In this document: one piece after another, positions 1-11,185 of the stretch
Layout of the letters: each line of letters opens with the position of its first letter
Numbering within the stretch: position 1 is the stretch's first letter
Source: Geosiphon pyriformis
Lineage: Eukaryota > Glomeromycota > Glomeromycetes > Archaeosporales > Geosiphonaceae
Direction: 5' to 3'
NCBI GenBank assembly: GCA_016748015.1
Contig: JAAOMT010000494.1
Span: forward strand, 488,190 to 552,189
DNA length: 64,000 bases
Translations under genes and position numbers: made by a program
Notes under the pieces: model-generated
Databases searched by the model: none
What the model was told of the DNA's origin: nothing
What the model saw: the letters and a program-made list of their open reading frames with translations, nothing else

Positions 1-2819
1 CAATGGAGCCAGCTCAAAGAGCTAATTACAGAATTTGCTGATATCTTTGCTGAAAACAACAATGACTTAGGAAGAACCAATTTGGTTCAACACCAAATTT
101 ATACAGGAGATGCCAAACCAAGAAGACAATAAGCATACTGAGTTGCTCCAGAAAGCCACCAATTCATCTAAAAAGAAGTACAACAAATGCTTAACAATGA
201 GCTCATCCAACCCTCCATAAGTCCTTGGGCTTCACCTGTAGTGCTAGTTAAAAAGAAAAATGGAAAGATACAATTTTGTGTTGACTACCGACAACTTAAC
301 AGTATTACAATTGGAGATGCCTACCCCTTTCCCCAAATTGATGACATGTTAGATGCCCTTGGAAAATCCAAATACTTTTCAACACTAGATTTAGAAAGCG
401 ATTACTGGCAAGTTGCTATGGATCCCAAAGATCATCCCAAAACAGCATTCACCACTCAAGGCGGAAATTACAAGTTCAATGTAATGCCTTTCGGATTATG
501 CAATGCACCAGCAACGTTTCAGAGATTAATGGATGTTGTGTACCAAGGACTTCTTTGGAAGTCAGTAGTCGTTTATCTTGACAATACTGATGTTTATTCT
601 TCATTGTTTGAATTACATTTAAAACACCTGCGAGAAGTTTTTCAACAATTACGAAAAGCAGGACTAAAACTCAACATCAAAAAATACTACTTTGGAAAAA
701 CAAGCTTGGCCTTCCTTGGTCATATTGTTAGTAAAGATGGAATCAAACTGGACCCTGAAAAAATCAGTGCTGTCAAAAACTTCAAAACTCCTCAAAACAC
801 TACAAAACTAAGAGGATTCATAGGGTTAGCCTCCTATTATCAGAAGTTTATCAAAAAATTCTCAGAAATTGCAAAACCTCTCAACCAGCTTATTACCAAA
901 AACATCAAATATGAATGGACTGCTGAATGCCAAAATGCATTTGAAATCCTCAAAGAAAAACTAACAACAGCTCTAATTCTCGCCTACTCAGATTTCAGCA
1001 ACCAATTCCGATTAGCAACAGATGCTTCGTATACTGCCTTTGGTGCTATCCTATCACAATTGGATGACAATAGAAATAAGCGAGTAATTGCCTATGCTAG
1101 CAGAACATTAAAACCAGCTGAAAAAAATTATCCTACCACTGAATTGGAAACAGCAGCTGTAATTTGGGCCCTACATCATTTCAACCTTTATCTTTGGCCA
1201 AAGGAATTCGATATTATCACTGATAATATTGGACTCAAATGACTTCAGAACAAAAATACTTAGCTAAACGCAAAACAAACCCGATGGACAGGATTTCTAG
1301 CAAACTATCGATACATAGTACATCATAAACCAAGAAAACTTCACACCAATGTTGACTGTCTCTTCAGAATGAGACAAAATTAGAAAAAAAAAAACCAACA
1401 CTCAACTTAACTAACCAAAACAGCCAACAAACAATGAATTTGGAAAACTACAACAATCTTAAACAATATTTGAAAACATTAACAATTCCAACAGATTGGT
1501 CTCCAGATGAAAAACATTGACTACAACAACAAGCCAAATAATATTTTCTACACAACAATATTATTTATCAGTGAAATTTCAAAAATCCAGACAAACCACT
1601 CAGATTAATACAAGAACAGGAAAAAGAGACTATATTATACAACATGCACTTAAATCTTTCATCAGCACACTTTGGAAAAGACAGCACCACCCAAAAAACA
1701 CTAGAATACTACTTTTGGCCTTGAATGAGAAAAGACATTCACGAATATGTCGAATTTTATGATAGTTGTTAAAGAAGAGAAAGAACACACCCTACTGAAC
1801 CATTAAACCCAATCAAAGTTGGACAGCCTTTTGACAGAATTGGTATTGATTTAGTCGGACCACTACCTATCACAAACCAAGGAAATTATTATATTGCAGT
1901 AGCTGTAGACTATCTTACCAAATGGCCTAAAGCCAGAGTCATTTAACGAGCAGATGCAAAATTAGTAGCAAACTTCATTTACAAAGACATCATTTGTAGA
2001 CATGGATGCCCAATAAAACTTTTATCTGATCAAGGAACACATTTTGTGAACAATTTAATCCAAAAAATTTGTGGATGATTTAATGTCAAGAGACCATTAT
2101 CTTCACCCTACCATCCATAAACCAATGGACTTATAGAACGTTTCAATAGAACATTGTGTGAATTATTAGCCAAAGTTTCAACTGATTTTGAGCAAGAATG
2201 AGATCTCTTTATTCCATCAGTGTTACTAGCATATAGAACACTAAAACAAGATACCACAAAACACACACCATTTGATTTAACTTATGGAAGGACAGCAACA
2301 TTACCAATTAGTTTTACAGTGGAAACATACCTAGCACAACCAATCAATAAAAACAATTTCCGGGAAACACTTCAGCGAAGAGCCTACACTCTGCTTAGCA
2401 CATTGGAAGAAAAACGATGAATAGCAGCCACCCATATTGAACATTCCCAAGCTCAACAAAAAAAATGGCATGATGACAAATTGCCTCCAGTCACCAATAA
2501 ATTTAAAATTGGAAACAAAGTTCTCTTACACAGAACTAAAGCTGAAAAACAATAGAGTGGAAAATTCGAAAATAAATGGGATAGACCATTTTTTATCCAT
2601 AAAGTTTTAGGCAACGGATCATAAAAGCTAAGACTTGATGACAAAATCCTAACAAAAGTTGCACATGGAGATTATTTAAAACACTATAATTCCAGAAACA
2701 ATCCTGAACTATTAATTCCACAAATTGGTATACATTCTTCTTTAATCAATCCCAAAGACATTCTCCAAAATTTAGAACCAATAGTTGTTATTAAACAACC
2801 TCCCAACTTGAACACTTAA
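1..2819 (+). pseudogene. pol remnant of element A (RT, RNase H, integrase)
   Basis: The reverse transcriptase to RNase H part is open from 187 to 1242 (351 codons). It shows the MPFGLCNAPATFQRLM block, and at the catalytic YxDD position it reads YLDN. RNase H shows LATDAS, ELETAA and ITDN. The integrase follows at about 1650-2420, broken by stops and a frame change, with FWP, GIDLVGPL, LSDQGTHF and a FNRTLCE block. The tail (2500-2819) has the GPY/F-like pattern PFFIHKVLGNGS. Stops sit where sister copies have Gln, Arg or Trp: for example TGA after GLK near 1240, where copy B has TGG. The reading ends at TAA 2817-2819, matching the integrase end in copy B. Confidence 0.88.
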
Positions 2820-2941
2820 TTTAAATTTATTATTATAGTTATATCATTATAATTTAGAAACAATCTCACAAAAACAAAACAAAAATAACATAAAAACCCA
2901 TACACCAAAAATAATTTTCTTTTATTTTCAAATCTCTTATA

Positions 2942-3661
2942 ATGTCTATTTCTCAAAACATTCAACAATTATCCCAAAAACTAATGTTAGCTTTAAAAAC
3001 AATACCCGAATTATTCATTACTATTACTGGAAATCACATTAATTATACCCAAACAGAAGTAGTTGCAAATTTAGCTCTAAATACACAAAAATATCACCCA
3101 TATAAGAAGAACACAAGAAGTTATTCTGGAATTCATTTACCAGAACTTTTGAAGCTTGCTTTAAGAGAAAACTTATTGCTCACTCCTATTAGTATTCCAC
3201 CAAATGTTACTATTCAACAAAAACTTCAACTGTGTCTTAATGAAGAAAATGGCAAATACCTCCCAATATATAGATATTTTTATATTAGAAAAACACTTCA
3301 TGAGCAAAAACTAGAGCTTATAGCAGCAAACCTTGCAAAAAAAGCTATTCGGAAACAATTTCACAATGAATTCAAGACAACAGCTGGGCCTACAAACAGT
3401 CATTATAAACTAAGAGCTGCTCTTAGACTTTATGACCTATTCTACACCTGTGAAAACGTCCTACAAAACCCAATTTTACAGCCTTTGAAGATTCAATACA
3501 TTGGAAAGCTCACAGAACTGAAATTTCAACAATTTTCAGACCAAATTTCTTCAATAATTTTGGATTATTATCTGGAAATTACAGACAGTACTTGGACTTT
3601 GATGGAGCTCAGTTTTGAGGAGAAGGTTATGTTACCAGACAAAATTAGAGATATTGTTTAA
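2942..3661 (+). CDS. ORF3 of element A, conserved post-integrase protein of unknown function
   Basis: This intact 239-residue ORF begins 122 bases after the integrase stop, and its last ten codons run into the 3' LTR (which starts at 3630). I recognise no known domain. It is largely helical-looking, Gln- and Leu-rich near the N-terminus, with no signal peptide or membrane segment, so an envelope-type role is unlikely. Copy B has a colinear, also uninterrupted, 239-residue version. The C-terminal block around YIGKLTELKFQQFSDQI resembles LGKITNAQFEELQIQI in the pol extension of element D, so the module is shared between two gypsy families. A Gag-like, nucleic-acid-binding or assembly role is only a guess. 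Confidence 0.7.
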   Translation: MSISQNIQQLSQKLMLALKTIPELFITITGNHINYTQTEVVANLALNTQKYHPYKKNTRSYSGIHLPELLKLALRENLLLTPISIPPNVTIQQKLQLCLNEENGKYLPIYRYFYIRKTLHEQKLELIAANLAKKAIRKQFHNEFKTTAGPTNSHYKLRAALRLYDLFYTCENVLQNPILQPLKIQYIGKLTELKFQQFSDQISSIILDYYLEITDSTWTLMELSFEEKVMLPDKIRDIV

Positions 3662-3846
3662 CATAAAATTACCCTTATAAATCTTATCATTAATTAGCAT
3701 ATATTATCATTCAAATTATCACTTATTACATTAGCAAAATATCCGAAATTATCATTTAATTAATAACCTAATTTGTATATAACACAAATGTAACCTAATT
3801 GTGATGATTAATAATGCAATACTCTGGACTATGTAACATTCAAAAA

Positions 3847-3965
3847 GTTTGCTGAAATTTGTAAAAAATTTGCCGAAATAATTGATAGTTTGCCGAAATA
3901 TTTAATAGTTTGCAGAAATAACTTGTAGTTTGCCAAAATGTATCTTTAGTTTAGCGAAATTATAG
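3847..3965 (+). repeat. U3 tandem repeat, about 20-bp period
   Basis: Five to six imperfect copies of a unit like AGTTTGCCGAAATA plus six variable bases follow one another at 20-bp spacing, with TGCCGAAATA-like cores at 3871, 3891, 3911 and 3931. The same array is present in the LTR of copy B (about 16570-16690, reversed). It lies just upstream of the TATA box, where U3 enhancers sit in LTR elements. The 20-bp spacing equals two helical turns. Confidence 0.8.
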
Positions 3966-4010
3966 AAAATAGCAAAGTTCAAGTTCATAGAATAGTGTTA
4001 CAACAAGTTG

Positions 4011-4018
4011 TATAAAAG
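4011..4018 (+). promoter_or_regulatory. LTR TATA box of element A
   Basis: TATAAAAG lies 381 bases into the LTR, directly downstream of the U3 repeat array. The matching box in copy B is TATAAAA on the minus strand at 16517-16523. This is the expected place for the element's RNA polymerase II promoter. Confidence 0.6.
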
Positions 4019-5716
4019 AAGAGCTTCTCTCTTCAAGAAAATATATCTTACTTCAGATTTAATAATTAGAATCATCCTTTACATACAAAAACAAAATAAA
4101 TATCAAATAATTCAAAAAATCAAATCCTTAATTATTTTCCTTTTAAAATTAACCAATTCCTACTAAAACAGTTTTGAAATTGATTAGCTACTAATTTCAA
4201 TAAACTGTTAGTGACTTCAGACCTGGATAGAAAAACGTTTCCTTTGATAAAATTCTATTTCTTTTACATTTCTTTTATTTTTCTTTTCTTTTCTTATTAC
4301 AATCATTAGGGTAGTCTACAGACGAGATTCCTGTAGAAGAGTTGACTTTCACAGCAAAGTAACTACACATTTTAGTGAGCTTCCAGACAAGCAATTCCTG
4401 GGAAAGAGTTGACATTTACTACAACATAACTATACAAAGTAACTGGCACGGAATTGGCCCTTCCACTTATAAGCCCAACAGTTTAAATTATAGGAGATAA
4501 TTTGAAGATAAATTCAGTTACTAAAGATTTAACTACTTCCTGAAAACATGAATTCACAACAAATCAATATTAACAACATTCAAGAAAAGAGACCAAAAAC
4601 CTCTGGTAACACCAGTTAACATCATTCTTATCCTCAATTCAGACACATTTTTAGACATTGAGACAGGCCCAGAGGAATTCCACGAGCATTACCAAAATTT
4701 GGCACCAACAAAAGAAGAGCAGGAACAGCATTTGAAAGAAATAAACACCTAATTATGTGATTACTGTTTGATTTTATGTGACTTCTAATATTGTAATAAG
4801 TGTAATCTTATCTACAATTCACTATCATGCATAATCTACACAATTCCAAAGGAAAACAAACCAATCAGCAGCTGTGTATTATAATCAAAATCACCATTCA
4901 ATCCTAATTCAAACTCTGACAACAATGACAACAAAAATAATAGTTCCAGCTCTGTTCAAAATGGTCATAAAATAACAACAATTTAAATTTTGATTCAAAC
5001 CCAGAACAATATATCATGCTTTTTGACCTTATCAAAGAGCAGAAACTTAAATAGTTCAGCAATAATAGTAAAAATATTATGCCAAAACACACACATAATA
5101 CCAATATAGGGTTTGATTTAAGATATTCAGGAAAAGATGCTATCAAATTAGAACCACATTCACACATCTGCATTAATCTCAAAATAGTATTAGAAATTCC
5201 AGCAACAACAATGGTTCAATTAACATCTAAGAATAGTTTAGTAAAAAAAGAAATCAACATCAGAGAAGAAATAATTAATGCAGAATATATGAGAAATATT
5301 ATTATAATGCTACAAAATAACTTAGAAAAGGCTTACATAGTAAAGCCAAATAAAAAGATAGCACAGGCAATATTTCTGCCTCTGGTTAAAATAGCTCAAT
5401 TAGTATTAGTGAGAAACAGGGAAGAATTAAAGATTACAACTAAAAAGATACAGGAATTTGGATTCATGGTGTTATAGGTGATTATTTGGGGTCTTAAAAC
5501 AAATAACAAATCTGTAACTTGGTGTTTAATTAATATAAAGCTGTTGGTTTCTGAAGATTAACTGTATCTGAAGATTTTGGTTAAGTCTTTTGTATAATAG
5601 ACAGAGATTCCAATGTGATTTTCTTTAAATGATGTCTTTAGTGTCAACCTGTAGTTGTTGTCTATTACTTTCCGGAATTGCAATTTTATTAATTTTTTTC
5701 TCAGTGTGGTGGCTGG

Positions 5717-6629
5717 TGTTACAGGTAAACTGGGTAGAGTATGGTAGTAACATTTGGTGCTCTATTTTTGGGTTGTCTTTTATGGTTGTCTGCTTTTTCT
5801 GCCATGTTAGTATTATTAGTCTCTGAAAATCTATTTTTGGATGTGAATTTACCTGTTGAGTTCTTTGGTTATAAAGCACAAAGTTTGTCTTTTATCAATT
5901 GCAATGTTTTCCACAAATATGAGCTTTCTTCTCCTTACTAACAAGCACAGTTATTAAGATCTGGCATTGTTTTTTCGCTCTTTTGGTAAGCTACTAAGAT
6001 AACGTTAATATCCAAAACTTAAGGAGAGCTTTCTTCTTTTACTAGACTATCACAAAGTCTATTCCAAAACAGTCAATTTTCTTATATTGTTGCTCCAAAA
6101 AAAGAAAAAAAAAAAGAATTAGTTCCCGTCAATCACCATAATTAAGAGTAATTGGTCCAAATCATTAAAGATTTGAGGTGTTTATGCTAATGGCATCTGT
6201 CTCGGAACAAAGATAGAAAATACTGATTTTAATTTCAATTAAAATTCGTAAGATTGGAGAACATGAATTGGTAAATTAGATTTTGTGTTTTTTAATAATT
6301 ATTGTATTTCAGACTATAGATATCTGATAAGTAAAATACAAAGTAAAAATTGATTTCTAACTAACTGTCTGTTTTTTTTAACTTTTCCAATTATTTGCTT
6401 TTATACATTCTTTTGGTTTTACAAGATTGCTTTCAATTACTTTATTATTGCTAGTTATTGCTCATTATTGCTATCTATTGCTCTTTATTGCTAACTATTG
6501 CTTGTTATTACTAGCTATTGGTTGTTATTACTAGCTATTGCTCACATTTGTCCTATGTTACCTCAAGTTGTATCATGTTTTTCTTGTTACATTTTCTCAT
6601 AGCTTTTTGGTTTTTCTACTTGAGTAACA
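5717..6629 (-). repeat. second solo LTR-like insert (third LTR family) nested in the solo LTR
   Basis: This 913-bp insert has TGTTAC at its left end (5717-5722) and GTAACA at its right end (6624-6629). Flanks are CTGG on the left and CTGA on the right, an imperfect 4-bp target duplication. The surrounding family-2 LTR aligns up to 5716 and resumes at about 6630. On the minus strand it starts TGTTACTC as family 2 does, but the interior is not the same. It contains a 10-bp tandem array. No coding sequence is seen; the short open frames at 5625-5941 are not supported. Confidence 0.68.
6441..6540. repeat. 10-bp tandem repeat (CTnnnTATTG type)
   Basis: Ten consecutive decamers of the pattern CTnnnTATTG (CTAGTTATTG, CTCATTATTG, CTATCTATTG, CTCTTTATTG and so on) run in strict register. 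The period is one helical turn. It lies in the nested solo LTR, probably as its U3 repeat. Confidence 0.85.
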
Positions 6630-7663
6630 CTGACAATCTCCTGGTAAGCTATCCTCAAATCTGAATGTTTATCCTTATTTCTGGGTTTTTTACCAGTACT
6701 ATATTTTAATGTCAGTAACTTAGTGTTTTAATTTTTTAATCAATTAGTACACAACAAGAAATAACAAAACAAAAGAAAATAAAATAAAGAAAATAAAGAA
6801 ATAAGCCAAAACAATAAATGTTAGTATCCTGTCAATAGCTGTAATCAAGAGCTATTGTTTCAGTGTAGTTAAATATTAATTACTATCAACATAAAGTGTT
6901 AATAGTAGAGAGTAGATTTGAGATATTAAATAATTATTTATTAATATTTTGTGATATGAAAGATTGCTTAGATTAAATCTAAACTGAGAGGTCTTTTTTT
7001 TTTGCTTTTAATGCTACTGCTATATATACTTAATTTATGTTCTATGAGATCACTCACATTCCCGAGTGATGTGCTATGATTTTTTGAACAATGTGCCCTA
7101 ATTTTCTAATATCACTCCATATTGCTAAGCAATGTGCTGTAATTTTTGACATTGCTCCATATTGCTGAACAATATGCTCATGTGCTAACTACTATTCCTT
7201 TATTGGTCTACTATTTCTATATCTGTTTTCTTTATGAATAACAATGGGTAGAATAAATATACCAGTTAATATGGCAGAGAAAAAAATTGTTAACAAGAGA
7301 GAAATTATCTTTACTCATCAATCAATTTTTATTTTACTATATAACCAATATATGCTAGCCATAGAAAAGGGAGTAAAAGATCAAGCTCAAATTTTTGAAG
7401 CAGAAACTACTATGTGTGAACCAGAGAAGATTGGACTTACCAATTTTTATATATTAGTCAAAAGTCTAAAAAATATCAAAATTTCTATCTACAACATAAC
7501 AGGAAATGTTCTTGAGATACCAAAAAGAACTACCATCAGATATTTAAGTACTGAAGTTAAAAAACAACTACCAAACCCCATTCCAGACTTTCCACAACTG
7601 TGTGAATATGTGGATATCATATTACAAACAATATATGGACAAGAAGAATATTATCTGCTCTAG

Positions 7664-10536
7664 CCAGAACAATTAGAACAGATAAACTTGGGAAATCTAA
7701 ACCCACTATAATATATACAGCTTAAAATATTACTCAATAATTTTAATAACATCTTTGCCAGTGAAAATAAATTTGGCAGAAGTGACATAATCCAGCATCA
7801 GATCAAGACTGGAGATATAATGCCAATCAAACAAAGAGCATATAGAATATAACCAGTTAGTTATGAGATCATTTGTCAAGAAATTAATTGAATGCTTAAC
7901 AATGGGTTAATTCAGCCATCAATAAGCTTATGGTCATTACCAGTAATACTAGTTCATAAGAAAAATAAGAAAATTTGCTTTTGTATAGATTACTGAAAAC
8001 TAAATAGAGTAACAAAAGGAGATAACTACCTAACTTCAAATATCCAAGAACTGTTTGACACTTTTGAAGGAAAAAAATGATTCTTAACTTTAGACTTAGA
8101 CAGTGGTTACTGGCAAATAGCCATAAAACCAGAAGATAAGGAAAAAATGACTTTTACAACTCAAGAAAGAAATTTCAAATTTGAAGTTATGCTATTTGGC
8201 TTGATGAATGCTTCTGCCACATTTCAACAGCTTATGAAAATTGTCTATATTAAACTGCTATAAAAATCAGTAGTCATATATCTGGATGACACCAATGTGT
8301 TTTCCAAAACATTTGATAATTATTTGTATTATTTCTAACAAGTATTTAAAAGACTAAAAAGAGCCAAACTAAAGCTAAATACCACTAAATGCTTCTTTGG
8401 CAAAACAGAATTGAAGTTTTTGAGACATGTCATAAGCAAAGATAGTATTAAAACAGATTCAGACAAAATTGAGATAGTTAAGAACTTTTCAGTACCCACT
8501 AACTTGACTGAATTATGAACATTTTTGGGATTTGTAAGATACTACCACTATTTTATCAAAAACTTTTTTAAAATAGCTCAATCATTATACTAGCTCTAAA
8601 CAAAGAATACCAAATATGATTGAATGAAAACCCAGTAAAAAGCTTTTGATACATTAAGAAGAAAGCTTATTCAAGCTCCAATATTGATCTATCTGGACTA
8701 CAGCAAATCATTCATCATTACCACTAATGCATCTGGCCAAGCATTAGAAGCAGTATTATCTCAGAAAAGACTGAATAAACAAGAACACTCAGTAGTTTAC
8801 ATCAACAGAAGCTTAAGTTCAGCTAAAAAGAACTATGAAACTTCAGTACTAGAACACTTAGCTATCTATTAAGCTGTCAGCAAATGGAAAGAATACTTGA
8901 GTCAAAAGTTTGATGTTTATACTAATTATAAAAGACTGACTTCAATTCAAAAGCAAGAATTTGGAGATAATTGTCATGTCAGATAGAAGATAGAACTTTT
9001 ATTATTCAATTATACAGTATATTACAAAAAAAAAAAAAAATGGAAATGCTGATGGCTTGTCACAAATAAGACAAATCTAAGAACATTTCAACTCAAAAAT
9101 ATAACAAAAGATGAATATACAAAAATATTAACAATTCCAACATTATATTAATATCCAACAATTCAAGAAGAAATTATCTTCAAAAGAACAAAGCCATATT
9201 AAACAACAATCCAAATATTTCATTACTGACCAAGAGATACTTTATCAAAAAAACAGAAAAAATTCAGATCAATTAACCAGAGTAATCACAAAACCAGAAA
9301 AAAAAACAATATTGTTTAACATGTACTCAGATCCAACAGCAAAACATTTTTATAAAGAAACAACCATGGAAAGAACCAGAAAAAAATACTATTAGTCATC
9401 AATATATTCAGATATTATTCAATATGTTCAAAATTGTAATGCTTGTCAAAAAAGAGGAGAAACAAAACCCAGTGAACCATTAAGATCAATCAAAGTGAGA
9501 CAACCATTTGACCACATTGGAATTGATTTAGTTAGACCATTAACAATAACCAGTAAAAGAAACAAATATATTGCAGTAGCCATAGATTATTTTACTAAGT
9601 GGTCAGAAGCAAAAGCCATTCAAAAAGCAGATGCAGAATCTGTTGCCAAATTTATTTATTAAGATCTAATTTGTCAACACGGATGTTCAAAAGAACTACT
9701 ATCAGATCAAAAAACTTACTTCATAAACAAAACACTAACAAAACCAAGTCAAAGATTTGAAATCAAAAAACCATTATTATTATCATACTATTCACAAACA
9801 AATGGGTTAGTTAAAAAGTTTAATAGAACATTGTGTAAAGCAATTGCTAAAATTAGCCAAGAAAAGCAAGACAAATGAGATTTGTTCATACCATCAGTAT
9901 TATTTGCTTATCAGACAATAAAGCAAGATATTACACAAGCAACACCATTTGAATTAGTATACAGTAAAACAGCAGCATTACTAGTTAAGATAGAAGTCAA
10001 CACATATCCAACTGAACCAATAACAAAAGACAATTTCCAAGAAACATTGTTGAAAAAAACATATGAATTAATAGAAATACTAGAAAACAAATGATAAAAA
10101 ACAGCTGATAATATTCAAAAGTCACAAAAAAAACAAAAAAAAAGACACAATAACCAATTACCAGATAAATCAGTTGAATTTAAGATTGGAAACAAATTAC
10201 TTTTACATTATACCAAAGCAGAAAAACAATGGAATGGAAAATTCAATCCCAAATGAGATAGATTATTTCACATACAAGAAATTCTTGGAAATGGAGCTTA
10301 TAAATTAAGATAAGACAACAAAATCTTAACCAAAGCAGCACATGGTGATCAACTGAAACCATACTACCATATAGTATTATCATCTACCAATAATATTCCA
10401 CAACTGGAAGTACAATGAATACTAGTCCAACCAAATAAAATTCCATGAGATTTGAAACCAATTATAATCATTGAACCAAACATGTCAAATTGAATTACCA
10501 AAAAAATATATAAAGATATGGTATACATGACAAAAG
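7664..10536 (+). pseudogene. element C pol remnant (RT, RNase H, integrase)
   Basis: Reverse transcriptase runs at about 7850-8560, with LDSGYWQIA, LFGLMNASATFQQLM and the catalytic block YLDDTNVFS, the only RT copy in this window that keeps both Asp residues. RNase H is at about 8680-9070 (ITTNASGQALEAVLS). Integrase is at about 9310-10400, with CNACQKRGE, GIDLVRPL, LSDQKTYF and KFNRTLCK. The GPY/F-like tail reads HIQEILGNGAYKLR. TGA replaces Trp in KYDW and in QDKWDLF, and TAA or TAG replaces Gln many times. The frame changes between RNase H and integrase. Confidence 0.87.
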
Positions 10537-11172
10537 ATGTCAGAAAAAATAAAAATTACCAATGACATTTACTCACTAGCACAACAACTTTTTCAATTAA
10601 TCCAACAACAAAAAATGGAAATTACAATTAATCAACAAACCATCAAAAACACCAAAAAGAGACCATAAAGTAAAGTACAAAAAACAACAAAAAACATTAT
10701 TGACAAAATAACTACAAAAATGAAATTGGTAATAGAAGCACAACCAAAAGTCATCCAATATCAGAAGTTGACAATAGAAATATGAAATTGATGGACACAA
10801 CAATTTCTAAGAAACTTTTGTTATTTTCACTTGGGACGATATCTAAATATCCAAAACTTATATATGGATAAAACAAAGTAATTATTCGATCCAGAAATAT
10901 TATAACAACTAGAGCAATTTGTGGGAAAGAACAATTTAACCACACAAGCACAAGCCATCTATTGATTACAAGCTGAATTTTAAGACTGATCAGAAATCTT
11001 ATTCAATCCAATAATGAACTCCATTACTATTAACCAAATGGAAAAAATAACCAATGCTCAATTTGAAGAATTACAAAACAAGATAATACAAGTAATTATT
11101 GAAAAAAAAGTTCAAGAAATACTCAAAAATAAAAAAATAAAATTAGGAGATCTTAATAAAGCTTAATATTAA
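10537..11172 (+). pseudogene. element C ORF3 remnant
   Basis: Starting from ATG 10537 the reading is colinear with the pol extension of element D, including CYFHLGRYLNIQNLYMDKTK and MEKITNAQFEELQNKI, and ends with the shared TAA at 11170-11172. At least six internal stops are visible. Relative to D an extra A near 10545 moves ORF3 out of the integrase frame. Function unknown; see the ORF3 entry at 2942. Confidence 0.72.
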
Positions 11173-11185
11173 AAAAAAAGAATAA

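Larger units (their letters stand above)
1..4611 (+). mobile_element. Ty3/gypsy element A (family 1), left end outside window
   Basis: This is an LTR retrotransposon in plus orientation that enters the window within pol just before the reverse transcriptase. It continues through RT, RNase H, integrase, a separate ORF3 and a 982-bp 3' LTR. Its closest relative here is element B (minus strand, 15922-22229), which shares domain order, ORF3 and an LTR of exactly the same length. After the LTR, at 4612, the sequence switches to the cysteine-rich region of element C, so A appears to be inserted in C. The 5' part of C and the 5' LTR of A would lie left of the window. Pol is interrupted by several stops and at least one frameshift, so the copy is dead. 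Confidence 0.88.
3630..4611 (+). repeat. 3' LTR of element A (982 bp)
   Basis: The boundaries are set by a perfect 10-bp inverted terminal repeat, TGTTACCAGA at 3630 and TCTGGTAACA ending at 4611. A purine-rich run (GAGGAGAAGG, about 3617-3626) precedes it as a polypurine tract. Copy B has the same terminal logic and exactly the same length (15922-16903, opposite strand). Inside are a U3 tandem array with a 20-bp period (3847-3965) and a TATAAAAG box at 4011-4018. Near 4310-4480 lies a block that is very similar in both copies. Confidence 0.87.
5470..7243 (-). repeat. antisense solo LTR of family 2 inside element C
   Basis: On the minus strand this reads as a family-2 LTR: it begins TGTTATTCATA at 7243 and ends CTATAACA at 5470. 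The flanking bases ATGG (5466-5469 and 7244-7247) form a perfect 4-bp target duplication. Removing the nested 913-bp insert at 5717-6629 and its 4-bp duplication leaves about 857 bp, close to the 862 and 842 bp LTRs of element D. Most of the body aligns with those LTRs. The block at 7040-7235, the U3 repeat position, is different in sequence. Confidence 0.87.
4612..7663 (+). pseudogene. element C cysteine-rich module and dUTPase, split by a solo LTR
   Basis: From 4612 to about 5060 the sequence matches the end of the cysteine-rich part of element D, with the EFHEHYQNLAPTKEEQ-like stretch. The dUTPase is read from 5079: motif 1 GFDLR, motif 2 SKNSLVKKEI, motif 3 EIINAEY (catalytic Asp position is Asn), and motif 4 KKIAQAIFLPL. 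Motif 5 is cut: its first half ends at 5469. The reading resumes at 7248 after the inserted LTR with GRINIPVNMAEKK. The PR-RT linker runs open to 7663. No product can be expected. Confidence 0.83.

Noticed and set aside
2942-3661. ORF3 as a retroviral-type envelope gene
   Set aside because: No signal peptide, no transmembrane segment and no cysteine-rich ectodomain are visible.
5625-5941. Overlapping open frames on both strands within the nested LTR
   Set aside because: They lie in LTR sequence flanked by target duplications, with no homology and low-complexity content.
6441-6540. CRISPR-like array
   Set aside because: The unit is a 10-bp direct tandem without spacers, inside an LTR of a eukaryotic genome.
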